This document shows positions 34,601-46,388 of a DNA stretch of 64,000 nt, piece after piece (position 1 is the stretch's first letter; the number at the start of each line of letters is the position of its first letter). The notes under the pieces were generated by a model, which saw nothing but the letters and a program-made list of their open reading frames with translations, ran no database searches and was not told the DNA's origin. This DNA is from Craterostigma plantagineum (lineage: Eukaryota; Streptophyta; Magnoliopsida; Lamiales; Linderniaceae), in the NCBI GenBank assembly GCA_027422505.1, contig JAPQWV010000028.1:2642001-2706000 (forward strand). The letters are read 5' to 3'. The position numbers were made by a program, and so were the translations under genes.

Positions 34601-36126
34601 TTTTTTTTGGTGTAATGTCCCGTGTATATATAAATGAATAAGAAAAGTACAGATGAGCGGGAGATGACCTCCGCGTCCAACCAGTAACATGCTAATGGGT
34701 TCATACAATAACTAAAGACCCAAGCAATCCACAAGAAAGAGGCCTATTCCCTACCAAGCCACGCGCCATAATCGGCATATGGCAGCGCGCTGAAGGTCGT
34801 ATTTCGTGGATGTACCACTAATACGCATGAAGACCAAGGCAAGGACAGACCCCACAAGCCTGTGCGGCGGGGTGACGATCCCTTCCTTCCACCGCCTATT
34901 ACTAGCCTGCCAGATGTGGTATACCAGCGAAGCAAGGACGTGGCGGTAAGCAGCATGAAGAAGATGTTCCCCTCGCCACCGTGCCGCCGCCCATCGGACT
35001 CCCGCATGCCACTCACGATAAGGCCATATCCACCGAATCCTACGCCGCAAGAGCCGAAGACATTGCCGCGAGAACGGGCAATCAAAGAAAAGGTGCTGGG
35101 CTGTCTCACAGTGAAGCTCCCCACAAAGGACACAAGGTGGAGATCCCGCCCGCTGAGCTATCCAAGGCTTGACCCTAGTCGAGAGGCGATCTTGTAATCC
35201 AATATACAGAATAAACTCATGCCTAGGTACCTTTAACGGCCCTCCAAATAAAGCAGCCCAAGGAACAGGTGGCCTCCTGTACCGCATCGCCTCTCTAGTC
35301 GAACGAGCCGTCATAGATCCATCCGTCGACCCCATCCACAATACTCCATCCTGTTGCCCTCGTAATACTGACGGAAGTAGGCGGTTGATCTCAAGAAATT
35401 CAACCGCCCCCTGCCCAGGCCAATTCCACCCCCTCGTACTCAGCACCACATTCAGCCGCGAATCGAGAGGCAGCCCCATCGCAATAGGGCCCCTAGGAAA
35501 TCTCTCTACCAGAGGCGTATGCATCAGCCAGGGGTCCTTCCATAGCCAGATCGTGGAACCATCCCCCACACGAAACGTAATCATGGATCTGATCAGTGGG
35601 CGTAACTGCAACAGCTTCCTCCAGCTCCATGCATCATTCGCCGAGATCGACAGGTCCCACAGCGATCGAGAGTGCAGTCTCGTCCCATAAAGCCACTCGA
35701 CCCATATTGAACCCGGTGTCCTGGTAAGTACACTCCACAAGTGCTTCAGAAGCAGAGCCTTGTTGTCAACATCAATAGATCGCAATCCCAGTCCCCCTTC
35801 AGCAACAGGCAAACATAACACCTCCCAGGCCACCTTTGCAGATGCCCCACCCCACAGGAATTTCCTAAAACGTGTCTGCAGAGCTCTGATAACGCCTTTA
35901 GGTAGCAGGAATACACCCGACCAATAAGCGTGAAGTGCCTGCAGCACCGACTTGACCAGCTGTAGGCGCCTAGCATAAGATAAAGATCGATTGAGCCATG
36001 ACCCCAATCGTTGATCCACCTTCTGGATAAGTGGAGCACAGTCTTCAATCGTCAACCGAGTAGTAATGAGCGGCACGCCAAGATACCGAACTGGGAGCTG
36101 CCCCACCCGATAGCCCATGAGCGCCT
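34601..36126 (-). mobile_element. LINE B, 5'-truncated L1-type retrotransposon
   Basis: The 14-bp TSD CACGAAGTGAACTT lies at 34587-34600 and 36127-36140. A T run at the left (A tail on the minus strand) marks the 3' end. The element is 1,526 bp and holds only the C-terminal part of ORF2, a typical abortive reverse-transcription product. TSD copies are identical and the coding part is open. Confidence 0.92.
34751..36126 (-). CDS. LINE B ORF2 C-terminal part: RT end and zinc-binding RT domain
   Basis: Read from the 5' truncation, it begins GQLPVRYLGVPLI, the segment following the RT core in plant L1 LINEs. KVAWEVLCLPVAEGGLGLRS, RVGDGSTIWLWKDPW and the zf-RVT domain follow (CVLCGELHCETAQHLFFDCPF, with C..C..H..C ligands). 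It ends VWRVAW-stop, like LINE A. There is no stop or frameshift across 459 codons, so the copy is young. The open frame extends upstream to 36424 through the TSD into antisense S spacer, giving a chimeric 557-codon ORF with a very hydrophobic start (SSFVFFILFFLIFLHLL). RT core and endonuclease are absent. Confidence 0.88.
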
Positions 36127-36140
36127 CACGAAGTGAACTT

Positions 36141-38228
36141 CTCCAACGATAATCCGGTCTTATATCAGGAAACGAGAAGAGGAGCACGGCCTTGGGTACG
36201 AATTCCATAAATGTGAACTTCTCCAAATCGATAATCTCTGAAACCTTTCTAGGGATTAAGAGAAGAGGAGCACGGTTTCGGCCCGATAACCAACAAGAAG
36301 AACTTTGCCTTCGATAATCTCTCAGCCTCGTAAAGAAGCGGGGCTTCAGCTTGAGCAAGTGCAGAAAAATAAGAAAAAAAAGGATGAAAAAGACAAAAGA
36401 AGAAAGAAAGAAAAATGCCGACAAAAAGGAGTGACTAAGAAAAGGAAGATGATGATATTAAGTCTACAGTCCCAAAATTTTCCTTCCCTTCTAAGTCAGA
36501 GCCAAACTAAAATCCTTCAAAGTCCCTTTGATTCTAAAACAACGGTCTTTCGCATAGGTGAAATGATTAAAAGCTCCTTGATCACAAGTAAATTGACTTA
36601 ATATTGCTTGTGATGATTTGAGTGATATAAATATAAAAATCCCAAGTTAAAAATAACGGAGTGCTAGAGTGAACCTAGTGAGAGTTGTCGAAATGGACCA
36701 TTCTATGAACTTAGGACTTTAGTTTGATGACATGACTTAACAGCAAACTATCTTTCAAGTGTCATGTGAAATTTTAGGCGTGACGTTGATCGAAGCAAAA
36801 TAATCTGATCCCATACTATTAATAATATTAGTATACATAAGAAAATAAAAAATATTTATACATATATATGATAATATTTTTTCTTGAATTTTCTTTCTTG
36901 TTTTTTCTTATATTAGAAAATATGAATTCGCACATTATGGTATGCAATTTTTTTTTGCATCTGCACTGAATTGTATAACTGCGATATGTTTGCATCTCAT
37001 AATTCGCACGTTCTGAATGCACGTTTAGCTTGCATTGGTACTAAATAGATTAAAATGAGAATAGTTGTTCTTGCTCATACCTTCGTGCAACATTTTGAAT
37101 ACATGATTAGGGACCATGTATCTAGGCTAAATTGATTAATTGCATGTTTTAATGATTGTTACTTGGATTGGTTTATATGCTTACAGGATAAATCAATTTA
37201 GGTGCATTGTTTGAGGGGAAGCATTTACAAAATATTATTCTTTGAGCTCCAAATATTTCAGATGTTCCTTCTCTAAGTGTTGCAGAAATGTTTCGATCTA
37301 ATTTCCCTTGCGACAACGCACTTCATTGAGGAGGACATCACGATCAATCTTTCAACATCAGGAGCTAACGGCATTGATATAGAAATTCAGGGGGAGCCTG
37401 ATTAAAATTGCTTGTTAATTAACTCTAATAATTTTGATCTTGCTCTAAATGATACAGATTTTCCGAATCTCGTCAAAGGAGCCAGGCGTTACAATTCAGA
37501 CTTACAAGAAGTTAATTGCAGTTATTTAATTCCTAGGGGGAGCAAATTTGTGGTTGCCAGTTGAAATAGGGGCTAATATGAGAACGTACGAAAACTTACA
37601 ATCGAGAAACTGGATAGAAAAGGCAATTCTCGATCCCAAGTTTCTCGAGCATAAATAGTAATGGGCCTGATCCTACTTAGCAGCGAAAACGCCCTATCAG
37701 CCCATTAAGAAAGAGTAACTTTTTGCCGTCGAAAATCCCTATTACACGCAAAACCCTTAATCGAGAAAAACTTACAGTCCATAGAAATTCTCTCGCGAAA
37801 AACTCCATTAGAAAGACGAACTCAGAAAAATTCACCAAATTCCCTATTTTACCACTGATTATTGTCTTTATAAGGTAGAATCGACTGTTATTATGTATTT
37901 GCATGTTGTTAAACTCCGACTGCTTCTACATTCCGTAATTTTTCGCTTGATTCTGTGTTTGATTTTCGTCAGTCTAAACTGAGAAAACCCAAATGCTATT
38001 TTGCAGTGTTTTCATACCTTTACATGTGCTTACCTGGTCTAGAATCTGGGATTTAAGATAGCATTGGCGTTTTCGATCAACCTGATAGTGTAGACTTTCC
38101 ATAATCTGCGTCTTAGAGTTAAAATTTGAGTTTCGACTTAACTGGGATTTTGAACGTTTGAAGCAGTCGAAGAACTTTCTTGGTCGCAAATAGCTTCAAT
38201 TGAATCTCAATTGGATTGAGATACTTTT
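36141..38228 (+). other. S copy 3 spacer, second part
   Basis: This continues the spacer after LINE B. 36365-37110 matches 8220-8956, and 37110-38228 matches 13942 to about 14475 and the left arm inverted. It shows the uninterrupted LTR F target site (ACATGATTAGGGACC at 37102-37117). It is cut at 38228 by element C. No credible gene. Confidence 0.65.
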
Positions 38229-40368
38229 TGTAACGACCCTCACCTTCTAATAAATATTTTGGCGGATTTTCGCAACGTAAGTCGCGGAAGACCCGTCTAA
38301 TTAAAACTTTTTCTAAAATAAAATATATTAAATTAACATGATCTACATAGCCGTATAATATACATGCCGTATCACTAAAATATCAAAATATTAAAAATCC
38401 TAACATAACTCCACAGGTCGCATCCATGTACCGCCCTGCCCTCAAAAGTCCGTGGAGTCACCGCCATCAGTCCGCCTAGTCGCGACGCGTATCAACGCCG
38501 GACTCGTATGTACCTACAACACGTAAACTGAGCTCCTTGCCCAGTAGATGAAACATGCATGTATGCAATGTGCGCTCAACCCCATTCCCAAACACCTCAC
38601 AAATGCACACACTCGACTCGTCTATACTCATCTCAACACTAACACATCTCAACACCCCACACTACTCGACACTAAGTACATTTCAAATATCCCACTCATC
38701 TCGTTAGAACAGGTTCCCACTCAGGTCACATTAGAATGGAATATCCTATTCAGGTCTCGTAAGAGTGGGTGGCTACTCAGGTCTCGTTAGAGTCGCATAT
38801 CCCGCTCAGGTCTCGTTAGAGCGGGTAAGCTACTCAGGTCTCGTTAGAGTTGCCCTATACTGGAAATGTCCTATAATGTCGCAACACATCCCGTCACTCG
38901 ACACCTCATACGCTCGGGCGGCCAAGTCAGGTCACGTTAGAGTTAGCTCTCACCCAATGCTCGGGCGGCCAACTCAGGTCTCGTTAGAGTGGCACTCACC
39001 CAAATGTTCCCCTCTACCCAACGTAATAACCTACGCCTCCCATCGACATCCCAAATGTTACTGTTCCGCACGATACCCGACTCCCTCGCATTGTCGTGGT
39101 ATGCAAGTGCAGTACAAATCATAGATATACATAATAACATGAAGAATATTTAATACATATAAATCACGTAAATCACTAAACCACATAATCATATAAAACA
39201 TAAGTATCACATATAATTCACACAACCGTTTACGTGTCGTAGGTGGATTTCACCTACACACCATGTCACATAAAATTCACATAATGTTTACGTGCCATAT
39301 GTGAGTTTCACCTACCTGTCCTCCAAATAAAAGTTAGCTTAGAACTCTGGTTAATTGCCTAACATTTTGGGCTGCTAGACATGAAATAACATCATATTAG
39401 TAGATGCAAGTTCTCGAACTGTTAGTAGTAAAAATGGCTAAGTTTCGAAACCCCAAACCTTAAGTATCGAAAACCCTAAAATACCGAAAGCTCTTATGTT
39501 GGGAATAATAATATCTCGTACCGAAAACCCTAACACTCAGGAAACTTTGAGCTCAACGACTTGAAGTGTAGAAATTCTTAAAAGTCTATCATATATCCTA
39601 AATACATTAAGAGTCAATAATCGTAAATCCTTAAATAACTTCACGGTTGTTGTACTATCGAAAACCACTCACACGTTTGCAAACATAATCTATTTCCAAA
39701 ATCCAAGTTTTATTCCTAACACCTAAATCACGAATTTTCATGTAATTCATTCTAAACATATATCAAAGTCACATACCGAAAACTTTTCACACACTTAAAG
39801 AAAACACACACATGAACATAACATAACTCGAACATCTAAACTTCATGACCAATAGAAGTCACGAAAGTCACACCTAATTCATACCCACACTATATTCATC
39901 CAGTACTCGTATAAGCAGCCATTGTATATCATATAATTCTCCATAAAGACAAATATAAAAATCACGTAAACCACATAGAAATCACCAGAAAACATCACCT
40001 AATCATATAAAGACATATCAATATCAAAATACATGAACATACTAAGCATCAGAAGTTTTCGTATACCTTACCTTCCAAGTTTTGAGCTTGCTAATTAATT
40101 TCCCAAGCTTGGTCGAAATTCTCCTTTCTGTCTTTCTTTTCGTTTTTGTCTCTCTTTTCTTAATAATGTTCTCTAGAATTAATTAAAGACCATTACTCAG
40201 TGGATATAAAAGGAACAAGTATGTGATATGTCATTTCCCACCTTTTAGGTAAGCAATCGTTTTCCTCTAATATTTTATTACCTTATCCTAGTTTATCTTT
40301 ATCCCTTAGTATACTTATATGTATATATCTAACTTCACGAAAACTCCTAGCTTTAATATTATTCAAAT
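38229..40368 (-). repeat. 3' LTR of element C, distal part
   Basis: It begins TGTAACGACCCTCACC at 38229 and is interrupted by LINE A at the TSD 40369-40383; it resumes at 56440. It is homologous in style to the B, D and E LTRs, with the shared GGATTTTCGCAACGTAAGTC block. Confidence 0.85.
38705..38990. repeat. Degenerate minisatellite in LTR C
   Basis: The word ACTCAGGTCTCGTTAGAGT and variants recur at least seven times at 25-40-bp spacing, with short GC-rich inserts. Confidence 0.85.
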
Positions 40369-40515
40369 GAGGGTTTTCATGTTTTTTTTTTTGGCTGACC
40401 CCCTCGAGGGTAATGTTCACAAAATAAAAAGAGTGGTACAGTGTTAGCGGCATGCCGCAACCCAACTGGTAACAAGCTACCAGCTAACAAGCGAAAGAAA
40501 CAAGACAGTAGACGA

Positions 40516-41079
40516 CTACCAAGCTATACGCCACACACGCCGCATGGCGCATGCCTGCAGCTGGTACTTTCCCGACAGCGTGGAAAGATGCAAGCAAAGA
40601 AGTATTTCGATCGCCTCAACAAGTTGCTCAGGTGCCTTCTGACGACCCTCCCGCCATCTCGTGTTACGCTCCATCCATAAGTGGTAGACCAATGAAGAGA
40701 GTGTATGCCGAAAGACCAGATGAGATAGATGGCGACCTTTCCAACAACGAGCTGCCCAAAGGATATCCGTACCCCAATTCGCGTGTGGCCAATCGAAACG
40801 TAACTTTTCCTGTAACAGCTCGAGGCACCGACCAGAGAATGGGCACCCGAAAAATAAATGCGTGGTAGTCTCGACAGAAAGGGTATCGCACAGGAGACAC
40901 GTCGAGGCACCAGCCACACTAGCAATCCACGGCTTATCCCGTGTAGCCAATCTATCACGAATGGCCAGCCATAGGATGAAGTCGTGCCGAGGGATCGACA
41001 TCGGGCCGCCAAGTAACGTGTGCCAAGGAGCTATCGGCCTCCGTAACCGCATGCTGTTCCTCGCCGAGTAGGTGGTGAA
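40516..41079 (-). CDS. LINE A ORF2 C-terminal end: zinc-binding RT domain
   Basis: This is the last part of ORF2, separated from the rest by gypsy D. It encodes APWHTLLGGPMSIPRHDFIL, then CLLCDTLSVETTTHLFFGCPF with C..C..H..C ligands of the zf-RVT domain, and ends VWRIAW-stop as LINE B does. The frame matches the part ending at 51081 once the insertion and one TSD copy are removed. The remaining 130 bp to the A tail is the 3' UTR. Confidence 0.88.
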   Translation of the reverse strand, partial: FTTYSARNSMRLRRPIAPWHTLLGGPMSIPRHDFILWLAIRDRLATRDKPWIASVAGASTCLLCDTLSVETTTHLFFGCPFSGRCLELLQEKLRFDWPHANWGTDILWAARCWKGRHLSHLVFRHTLSSLVYHLWMERNTRWREGRQKAPEQLVEAIEILLCLHLSTLSGKYQLQACAMRRVWRIAW

Positions 41080-41084
41080 GCGAC

Positions 41085-43701
41085 TGTGACGACCCTCGTT
41101 TTCTAATTAAGGTTAGTGGCGGATTTTCGCAACGTAAGTCGCGGAAGACCCGTCTAATAAAAACTTTTTCCTAAAAGATAATGTATTACAACAAAATATT
41201 ATCTACAAGGTCAAGTCTACACAAAGGCCGTAGCCCAAAACGTCCAAAAACAAAACCCTATCATCGCTCCACAGGTCTTCATCCATGTACCGCCCCGCCC
41301 TCAAAAGTCCGTGGAGCACCGCCACCAGCCGCCTTAGTCTTGACGCGCGTCAGCGCCAGACTCAGGACCTACAACACGTAAACACTGAGCGATTTGCCCA
41401 GTAGGTGAATAAAAATGCATGTATGCACGTGAACGCTCATTCCCAATCCCAATATCTCACATGCAATGTTCACTCCTTCTTTTCCCCACACTCCTATCTC
41501 AAATCACACAACACAGGGCCCTAGGTCAGACTCGACACCTCGCGCGCCCATAATAATAACATACAGAAGCTTACACTAGCAGCGTTTTGACGATCACGCA
41601 ACTGCCCTGCTAGGCCGCTCTTCCGTAAGCGGAAGCCTACGCCGACAGCGTTTTGACGATCATGCAACTGCCCTGTCAGGTCGCTCCCTCCGCTGAAAAT
41701 ATAATCACGACGGTTTTGCACCTCGGGACGTTCACGCCCGAGTAGACAGATCGATCACGCCTGTCTGCCGTCAGGTGTCATACGAGTACCAACCTCGACT
41801 CCTCAACGAGTCAACAATAAAAATCACAAACATCTCATTCTACCCCGCTCGACAATAATTCAAATCAACCGTCTCAATACGGTGTAAATATCTTACCCCT
41901 GTGATATGATATGCATATGCTATGCATATAAACGTCATAATACATGAAACGTGCGTAAAACACATAAATCACATAAATCATCGAAGCACATAAAGGCACG
42001 TAAATTCAAATAAGTGTTTACGCATTGTAGATGAATAATTCACCTACCTGTCCTCCCGATAGAATCAGTCGACAATCCTGGTGAATTCCCTACAGTTCGA
42101 ATATCTGAGCACACAATATTATTATATCAGTATATTTACTAAGTCACCTAATTTCGAAATTTCCAAACTCTAAGTTTCAAAACCCTAAAATTATCAAAAC
42201 CCTAAAAATCACGAAAACCCTAAAATGATTAAAACCCTAATTTGTTGAGAACTACTTAGTGCCGAAAATTTTGTTGGGGAGGTTAGATGTCGAGAACTTT
42301 AAGTAACACCCAAAAGTTTATAAACTAAGATACTATGGCGAAATGTTTATAAAATGGCGAGATCTTATTATCTTATTAAAGGTGTGTCGAAATCTTTATG
42401 CATGATAATAGAATGTCGAGATCTTTATATGTCGAAATCTTTCATTGACAATGTCGACATCTTGATATATTGTGAAGATAGATCTCGAAATGCTTAAAGG
42501 TTAAATGTCGAAATGTTTATATAAACTTCAAATGTCGAAATGTTTCATTGGGCATGTCGAGGTATTTATAAATTGCAAAGAGGTAAATCTCTCGAGAAAA
42601 CTCATTGTGAACAATTCCTGATTCTCGTAATCCTTATCACGACATTTCACTATTTCGAAATCACTTACTAAAATAGCTCGAAATCTTTATCGACATTACT
42701 TACCAAACTTCTCGAGATTATACTTTGCAAAATCCATCATGATTCTTTCGAAAACCTTCCTCCTTACTAAACTTTATGTCGATATTCAAGCTAAACCCAT
42801 AAATTCATATATTAAGAATATCAAACCCTAAAATTATCTATATCTCTAGAATCACCATTAAATCTATACTATTTCCAGAAAAGCATACGTTCTATATTCC
42901 ATCTTTCATCATTATTTCATCGCTGGAAATTTCGTAAATAACTCCAGATTCTAGGTGCACATAACCAGCTAAAATACTTGAATAAAATAGAATATCAGAA
43001 GTTCTCAAAGTCTTAAGGAAAACCCTAGGAGATCGAAGCTTCGGCTATTATCATCTTATGCTTAAATCATGAAAAATACAAGTTCTATCCTAAGTATATG
43101 TTGAACTCACGTGGTTATCTCATTCTAAGAGTGCTTGTATTATCGTGTGCTGAACTAAACAAGTCCAATATTCTGGTCATAAAACAAATCGAAACCCTTC
43201 ATGATTGACACATGATCACTTGGGGGAAATATATCTTTGAAAACATATTAAATATACCAGGTATAAAAATTCCCCATACCTTGTTTCGAGAATTAGAGAA
43301 TTGTTATACTCCTTGTGTTACTTGAAGGTATCTCAGTTCTTTGAATGTTTTTTTTTTTGTTTTGGGATTTACTATTAGATATGCATATAGACCTTGAAAC
43401 TTGATATTGATTAGACATAAGAGTGGTGACGTGAAATTACCTTTAGTTTAAGTAAGCTTACTTCTATCCTCTTTCTATGATTTGGGCTTCCTTTCAAAAA
43501 TAGGCCCACTAATTTAGCCCAAGTTAGATGTATCTTAACATTGTTCCTTTTATTTAGTTCTTGGGTTAACTTCAAATTTAACCAAAACTTTCGGAAATTA
43601 TATTTTTGCTTCACAACTTGACTGTCTTCATCAACTTTCCTAATCCATAGAATTATATTATAACTATATCAAAATCCCGTATTAAACTTACGGGTATTAC
43701 A
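41085..43701 (-). repeat. 3' LTR of gypsy D (2,617 bp)
   Basis: Starts TGTGACGACCCTCG at 41085 and ends TATTACA at 43701. It contains a two-copy 66-bp repeat (41581 and 41647), telomere-like AAAACCCTAAA words (about 42180-42245), and about eleven ATGTCGAAATCTTTAT-like words (42280-42560). Confidence 0.93.
42280..42560. repeat. Dispersed TGTCGAAATCTTT motif array in LTR D
   Basis: About eleven variants of ATGTCGAAATSTTTAT in 280 bp; the same array lies at about 49665-49945 in the other LTR. Confidence 0.8.
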
Positions 43702-43717
43702 TCCTCCCCCCTTAAAA
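43702..43717 (-). other. Polypurine tract of gypsy D
   Basis: TTTTAAGGGGGGAGGA on the minus strand, directly before the 3' LTR. Confidence 0.85.
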
Positions 43718-43734
43718 GAATTTCGTCCCCGAAA

Positions 43735-45111
43735 TTATGCCGACTGGAATAACTCGGGATAACGAATTCTAATTTCATCCTCGCGCTCCCAAGTGGCTTC
43801 CTCAATTGATTGATTTCGCCACAGTACCTTAACTAATGGAATAGTTTTATTCCGGAGCTGTTTCATCTCGTACATCAAAATGTCTACAGGCTTCTCTTCG
43901 TAACTCAAGTCGGGCTTGAGCTGTTGGTAAAGAAGCTCGTTCTGGATCACGTGACTTGGGTCTGCGACGTACCTCCGTAGTGTCGATACGTGAAATACGT
44001 CGTGAACTTGCGATAGTGAAGCCGGCAACTCTAATTGGTACGCTACTTCGCCGACTCGTCTGATAATTCTAAACGGGCCTATGTATCTGGGACTCAGCTT
44101 GCCCTTTCTCCCAAAACGCTTCACTCCTTTCATCGATGAAATTTTTAGGAACACTTGGTCATTTTCTGCAAATTCCAATTGTCGTCGTCGATGATCTGCG
44201 TAACTCTTCTGACGACTCTGTGCGGTTTGCATCCTTTCTCGAATCTTCGTCACAGCTTCTGTCATTTCTCGGATCATATCGGGTCCTAACAGTGTTCGTT
44301 CACCGATTTCGTCCCAATGGACTGGGGATCGGCATTTGCGCCCGTATAACGCCTCGTATGGCGCCATTCCGATTGTAGCGTGGAAACTGTTGTTGTATGA
44401 AAATTCTATGAGTGGCAAGTACTTACTCCAGTTTCCTTTGAAATCGAGCACACATGCCCGTAGCATATCCTCGAGAGTCTGAATCGTTCGTTCAGACTGC
44501 CCATCGGTCTGGGGATGGTAAGCAGTACTGAACGAGAGCTTAGTACCCATTGCTTTCTGCAGGCTCTGCCAAAAGTTTGACAAAAATCTCGAATCTCGAT
44601 CCGAGACTATAGAAATTGGAATTCCATGGAGGCGGATAATTTCCTGGATATATAATTCAGCGTAGCGTTCCATGGAAAAAGTGGAACTGATTGGAAGGAA
44701 ATGAGCCGATTTAGTTAGGCGATCTACAATCACCCAGATAGCATCATGGCCTTTCGTTGTTTTGGATAAACCAACGACGAAATCCATCGTGATATGATCC
44801 CACTTCCATTCCGGAATGGGTAGAGGCTGTAGGGTTCCACCGGGTCGCTGGTGTTCCGCTTTAATCAATTGGCAGGTCATACATCGATTCACGAACGCTG
44901 CGATGTCTTTCTTCATTCCTGGCCACCAGTATGTTGCTCGCAAGTCTTGATACATTTTCGTGGATCCTGGGTGTATCGAATATGTAGTCGTGTGTGCTTC
45001 CTTCATTATCGTTTGTCGCAACTCCTCATTGTTAGGTACATAAAGACGATTCTTGTATAGCAAAGCTCCATCCTCTCGGATGTTAAAATCTTCGGGTAGT
45101 GCCTCCTTCAT
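43735..45111 (-). CDS. pol: Integrase and C-terminal chromodomain-like part of gypsy D Pol
   Basis: An open 458-codon stretch covers the integrase. The HHCC finger is seen in HPGSTKMYQDL through CMTCQLIK. The catalytic triad lies in [16 protein letters not shown] and [15 protein letters not shown]-like region ([11 protein letters not shown]) and a degenerate chromodomain tail (KPVDILMYEMKQLRNK to WEREDEIRIRYPELF) follow. The Met at 45111 is internal to pol; upstream homology continues into the scrambled block. All three acidic residues are present. Confidence 0.9.
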   Translation of the reverse strand: MKEALPEDFNIREDGALLYKNRLYVPNNEELRQTIMKEAHTTTYSIHPGSTKMYQDLRATYWWPGMKKDIAAFVNRCMTCQLIKAEHQRPGGTLQPLPIPEWKWDHITMDFVVGLSKTTKGHDAIWVIVDRLTKSAHFLPISSTFSMERYAELYIQEIIRLHGIPISIVSDRDSRFLSNFWQSLQKAMGTKLSFSTAYHPQTDGQSERTIQTLEDMLRACVLDFKGNWSKYLPLIEFSYNNSFHATIGMAPYEALYGRKCRSPVHWDEIGERTLLGPDMIREMTEAVTKIRERMQTAQSRQKSYADHRRRQLEFAENDQVFLKISSMKGVKRFGRKGKLSPRYIGPFRIIRRVGEVAYQLELPASLSQVHDVFHVSTLRRYVADPSHVIQNELLYQQLKPDLSYEEKPVDILMYEMKQLRNKTIPLVKVLWRNQSIEEATWEREDEIRIRYPELFQSA

Positions 45112-45624
45112 TTTTAGGTAGAGTTCGTCTTCTTCTTGCGTTTTCTTGATCTGTTCTAGCAGCGTGGGTTGGAGAGTTAGCGCTGCTAGTCTTGCCTCAA
45201 CTTCGCCAAATTAACTACTTCTATTCCAAACTGATGTAACTCTACACATGGTCGCAGTCCGCCTTGCGACACGAGCGATACGGATACATCTCGCGATATA
45301 CGTTTGCCTTACCCGGATGAAGCTGATGACGCAAACGTAGTCCTTGACGAGACTCCAGCCAAGCTATCTTCGCTGAAAAATTAGCATATCAGTCCTTCTG
45401 GGTGAAGAAATACTTCAAATTTTCTTTTTTAATTACTGAGCACTCGTCGTCTCGTCTTCTTATGGAACTGTGAAGATCTTACATTTCTCTCCTCGTAGAG
45501 ATAATGTCTCTGCCAGATCTTCAGAGCGAAGACCACCGAACCATGACTCTAATTCGAGGCATGGGTTGGGTAGTTGACGCAATCTTCTCGTATTCCTTTA
45601 GTTGTCGCGAAGCATAGGCAATCT
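45112..45624 (-). pseudogene. pol: Scrambled RNase H/connection region of gypsy D
   Basis: Compared with gypsy B (21780-22200), words are kept in order but many insertions of 1-10 bases and small changes break every frame, densest at 45210-45660. Recognisable minus-strand pieces include TATGCTTCGCGACAACTAAA and AAGTATTTCTTCACCCAGAA. The sequence on both sides is clean and LTR divergence is tiny, so ordinary decay does not explain it. Confidence 0.75.
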
Positions 45625-45993
45625 TCAGACCTTTCGTTGGGTGCTTCTCGTATTAGAAGCATAGGCGCTGCATCCCAAGCCATTCTTCGAAGCATCGCTG
45701 TATACTGCAAATCCTTCGGTTCCCGATGGTATTGTCAATATCGGAGCAGAGGTAAGACGTTTCTTCAACTCTTGAAAACTCTGTTCGCATGCTTCGGTCC
45801 ATTTGAACGGAACGTTCTTCCTCGTCAAATTGGTTAATGTAGAGGCAATACTGGAGAAGTCTGCTATAAACTTACGGTAGTATCCCGCAAGTCCCAGAAA
45901 ACTCCGAACTTCGGTAGGAGTAGTAGGTCGTGGCCAGTTATTCACAGCTTCGATCTTACTCGGGTCCACAGAGATTCCATTCCCAGAAATCAC
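45625..45993 (-). pseudogene. pol: RT thumb and RNase H start of gypsy D
   Basis: It reads [54 protein letters not shown] and [13 protein letters not shown] (first RNase H Asp), then runs into the scrambled block. A one-base shift at about 46000 separates it from the RT core. Confidence 0.85.
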
Positions 45994-46388
45994 ATGCCCC
46001 AGAAGGCTACTTGCTCAAGCCAAAATTCACATTTCTTGAATTTGGCGTAGAGCTGTTTCTCTCGCAGGATTCCTAAGACGGTTCGTAGATGGGTTTCGTG
46101 TTCGTCTCTTGTCTTAGAATAGATCAAAATATCGTCGATAAAGACGATAACAAACCGATCGAGGTAGTCTTTGAAGACTCGATTCATCAAGTCCATAAAA
46201 GCGGCTGGGGCATTTGTCAGTCCAAAAGGCATGACCAGAAATTCGTAATGGCCGTACCTCGTACTGAACGCAGTTTTCGGAACATCTGCCTCCCTGATCT
46301 TTAACTGATGGTATCCCGAACGGAGGTCAATTTTCGAGAATACCGAAGCTCCTCGCAATTGATCGAACAGATCATCGATCCTTGGCAA
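45990..46388 (-). pseudogene. pol: RT core of gypsy D
   Basis: Encodes [27 protein letters not shown] (first Asp), [17 protein letters not shown] and [12 protein letters not shown] (catalytic DD). The left frame break is one A missing in a run near 46402; the right break is one A missing after CCCC (complement) near 46003. Both are homopolymer-type indels relative to gypsy B. Confidence 0.88.

Larger units (their letters stand above)
34520..36340. repeat. ~80-90-bp repeat units in the S spacer, split by LINE B
   Basis: Units carry GTGAACTTCTCC, CGATAATC and AGAGGAGCAC in the same order: one before LINE B (about 34527-34600) and two or three after it (36133, 36211 and a weaker one near 36300). 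LINE B landed inside a unit. Confidence 0.75.
28088..38228 (+). mobile_element. Copia element S, copy 3: pol and spacer, interrupted twice
   Basis: Once LTR E (30224-32971) and LINE B (34601-36126) are removed, the plus strand reads integrase, RT, RNase H, then the S spacer. It is cut on the left by gypsy B and on the right by element C. RT and RNase H words (VYVDDIIFGSTN, KDIDIRYHFIKDHVE) are typical of SIRE-group copia elements. This copy links the spacer and extra ORF of the other S copies to a copia pol. Confidence 0.85.

Noticed and set aside
41181..41381. 66-codon ORF identical in two places (also 48585-48785)
   Set aside because: The identity reflects the two LTRs of gypsy D. No start context, domain or other support.
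42175..42245. Interstitial telomere block
   Set aside because: The AAACCCTAAA words are not in tandem 7-bp register and are embedded in LTR sequence, so they are not telomeric DNA.
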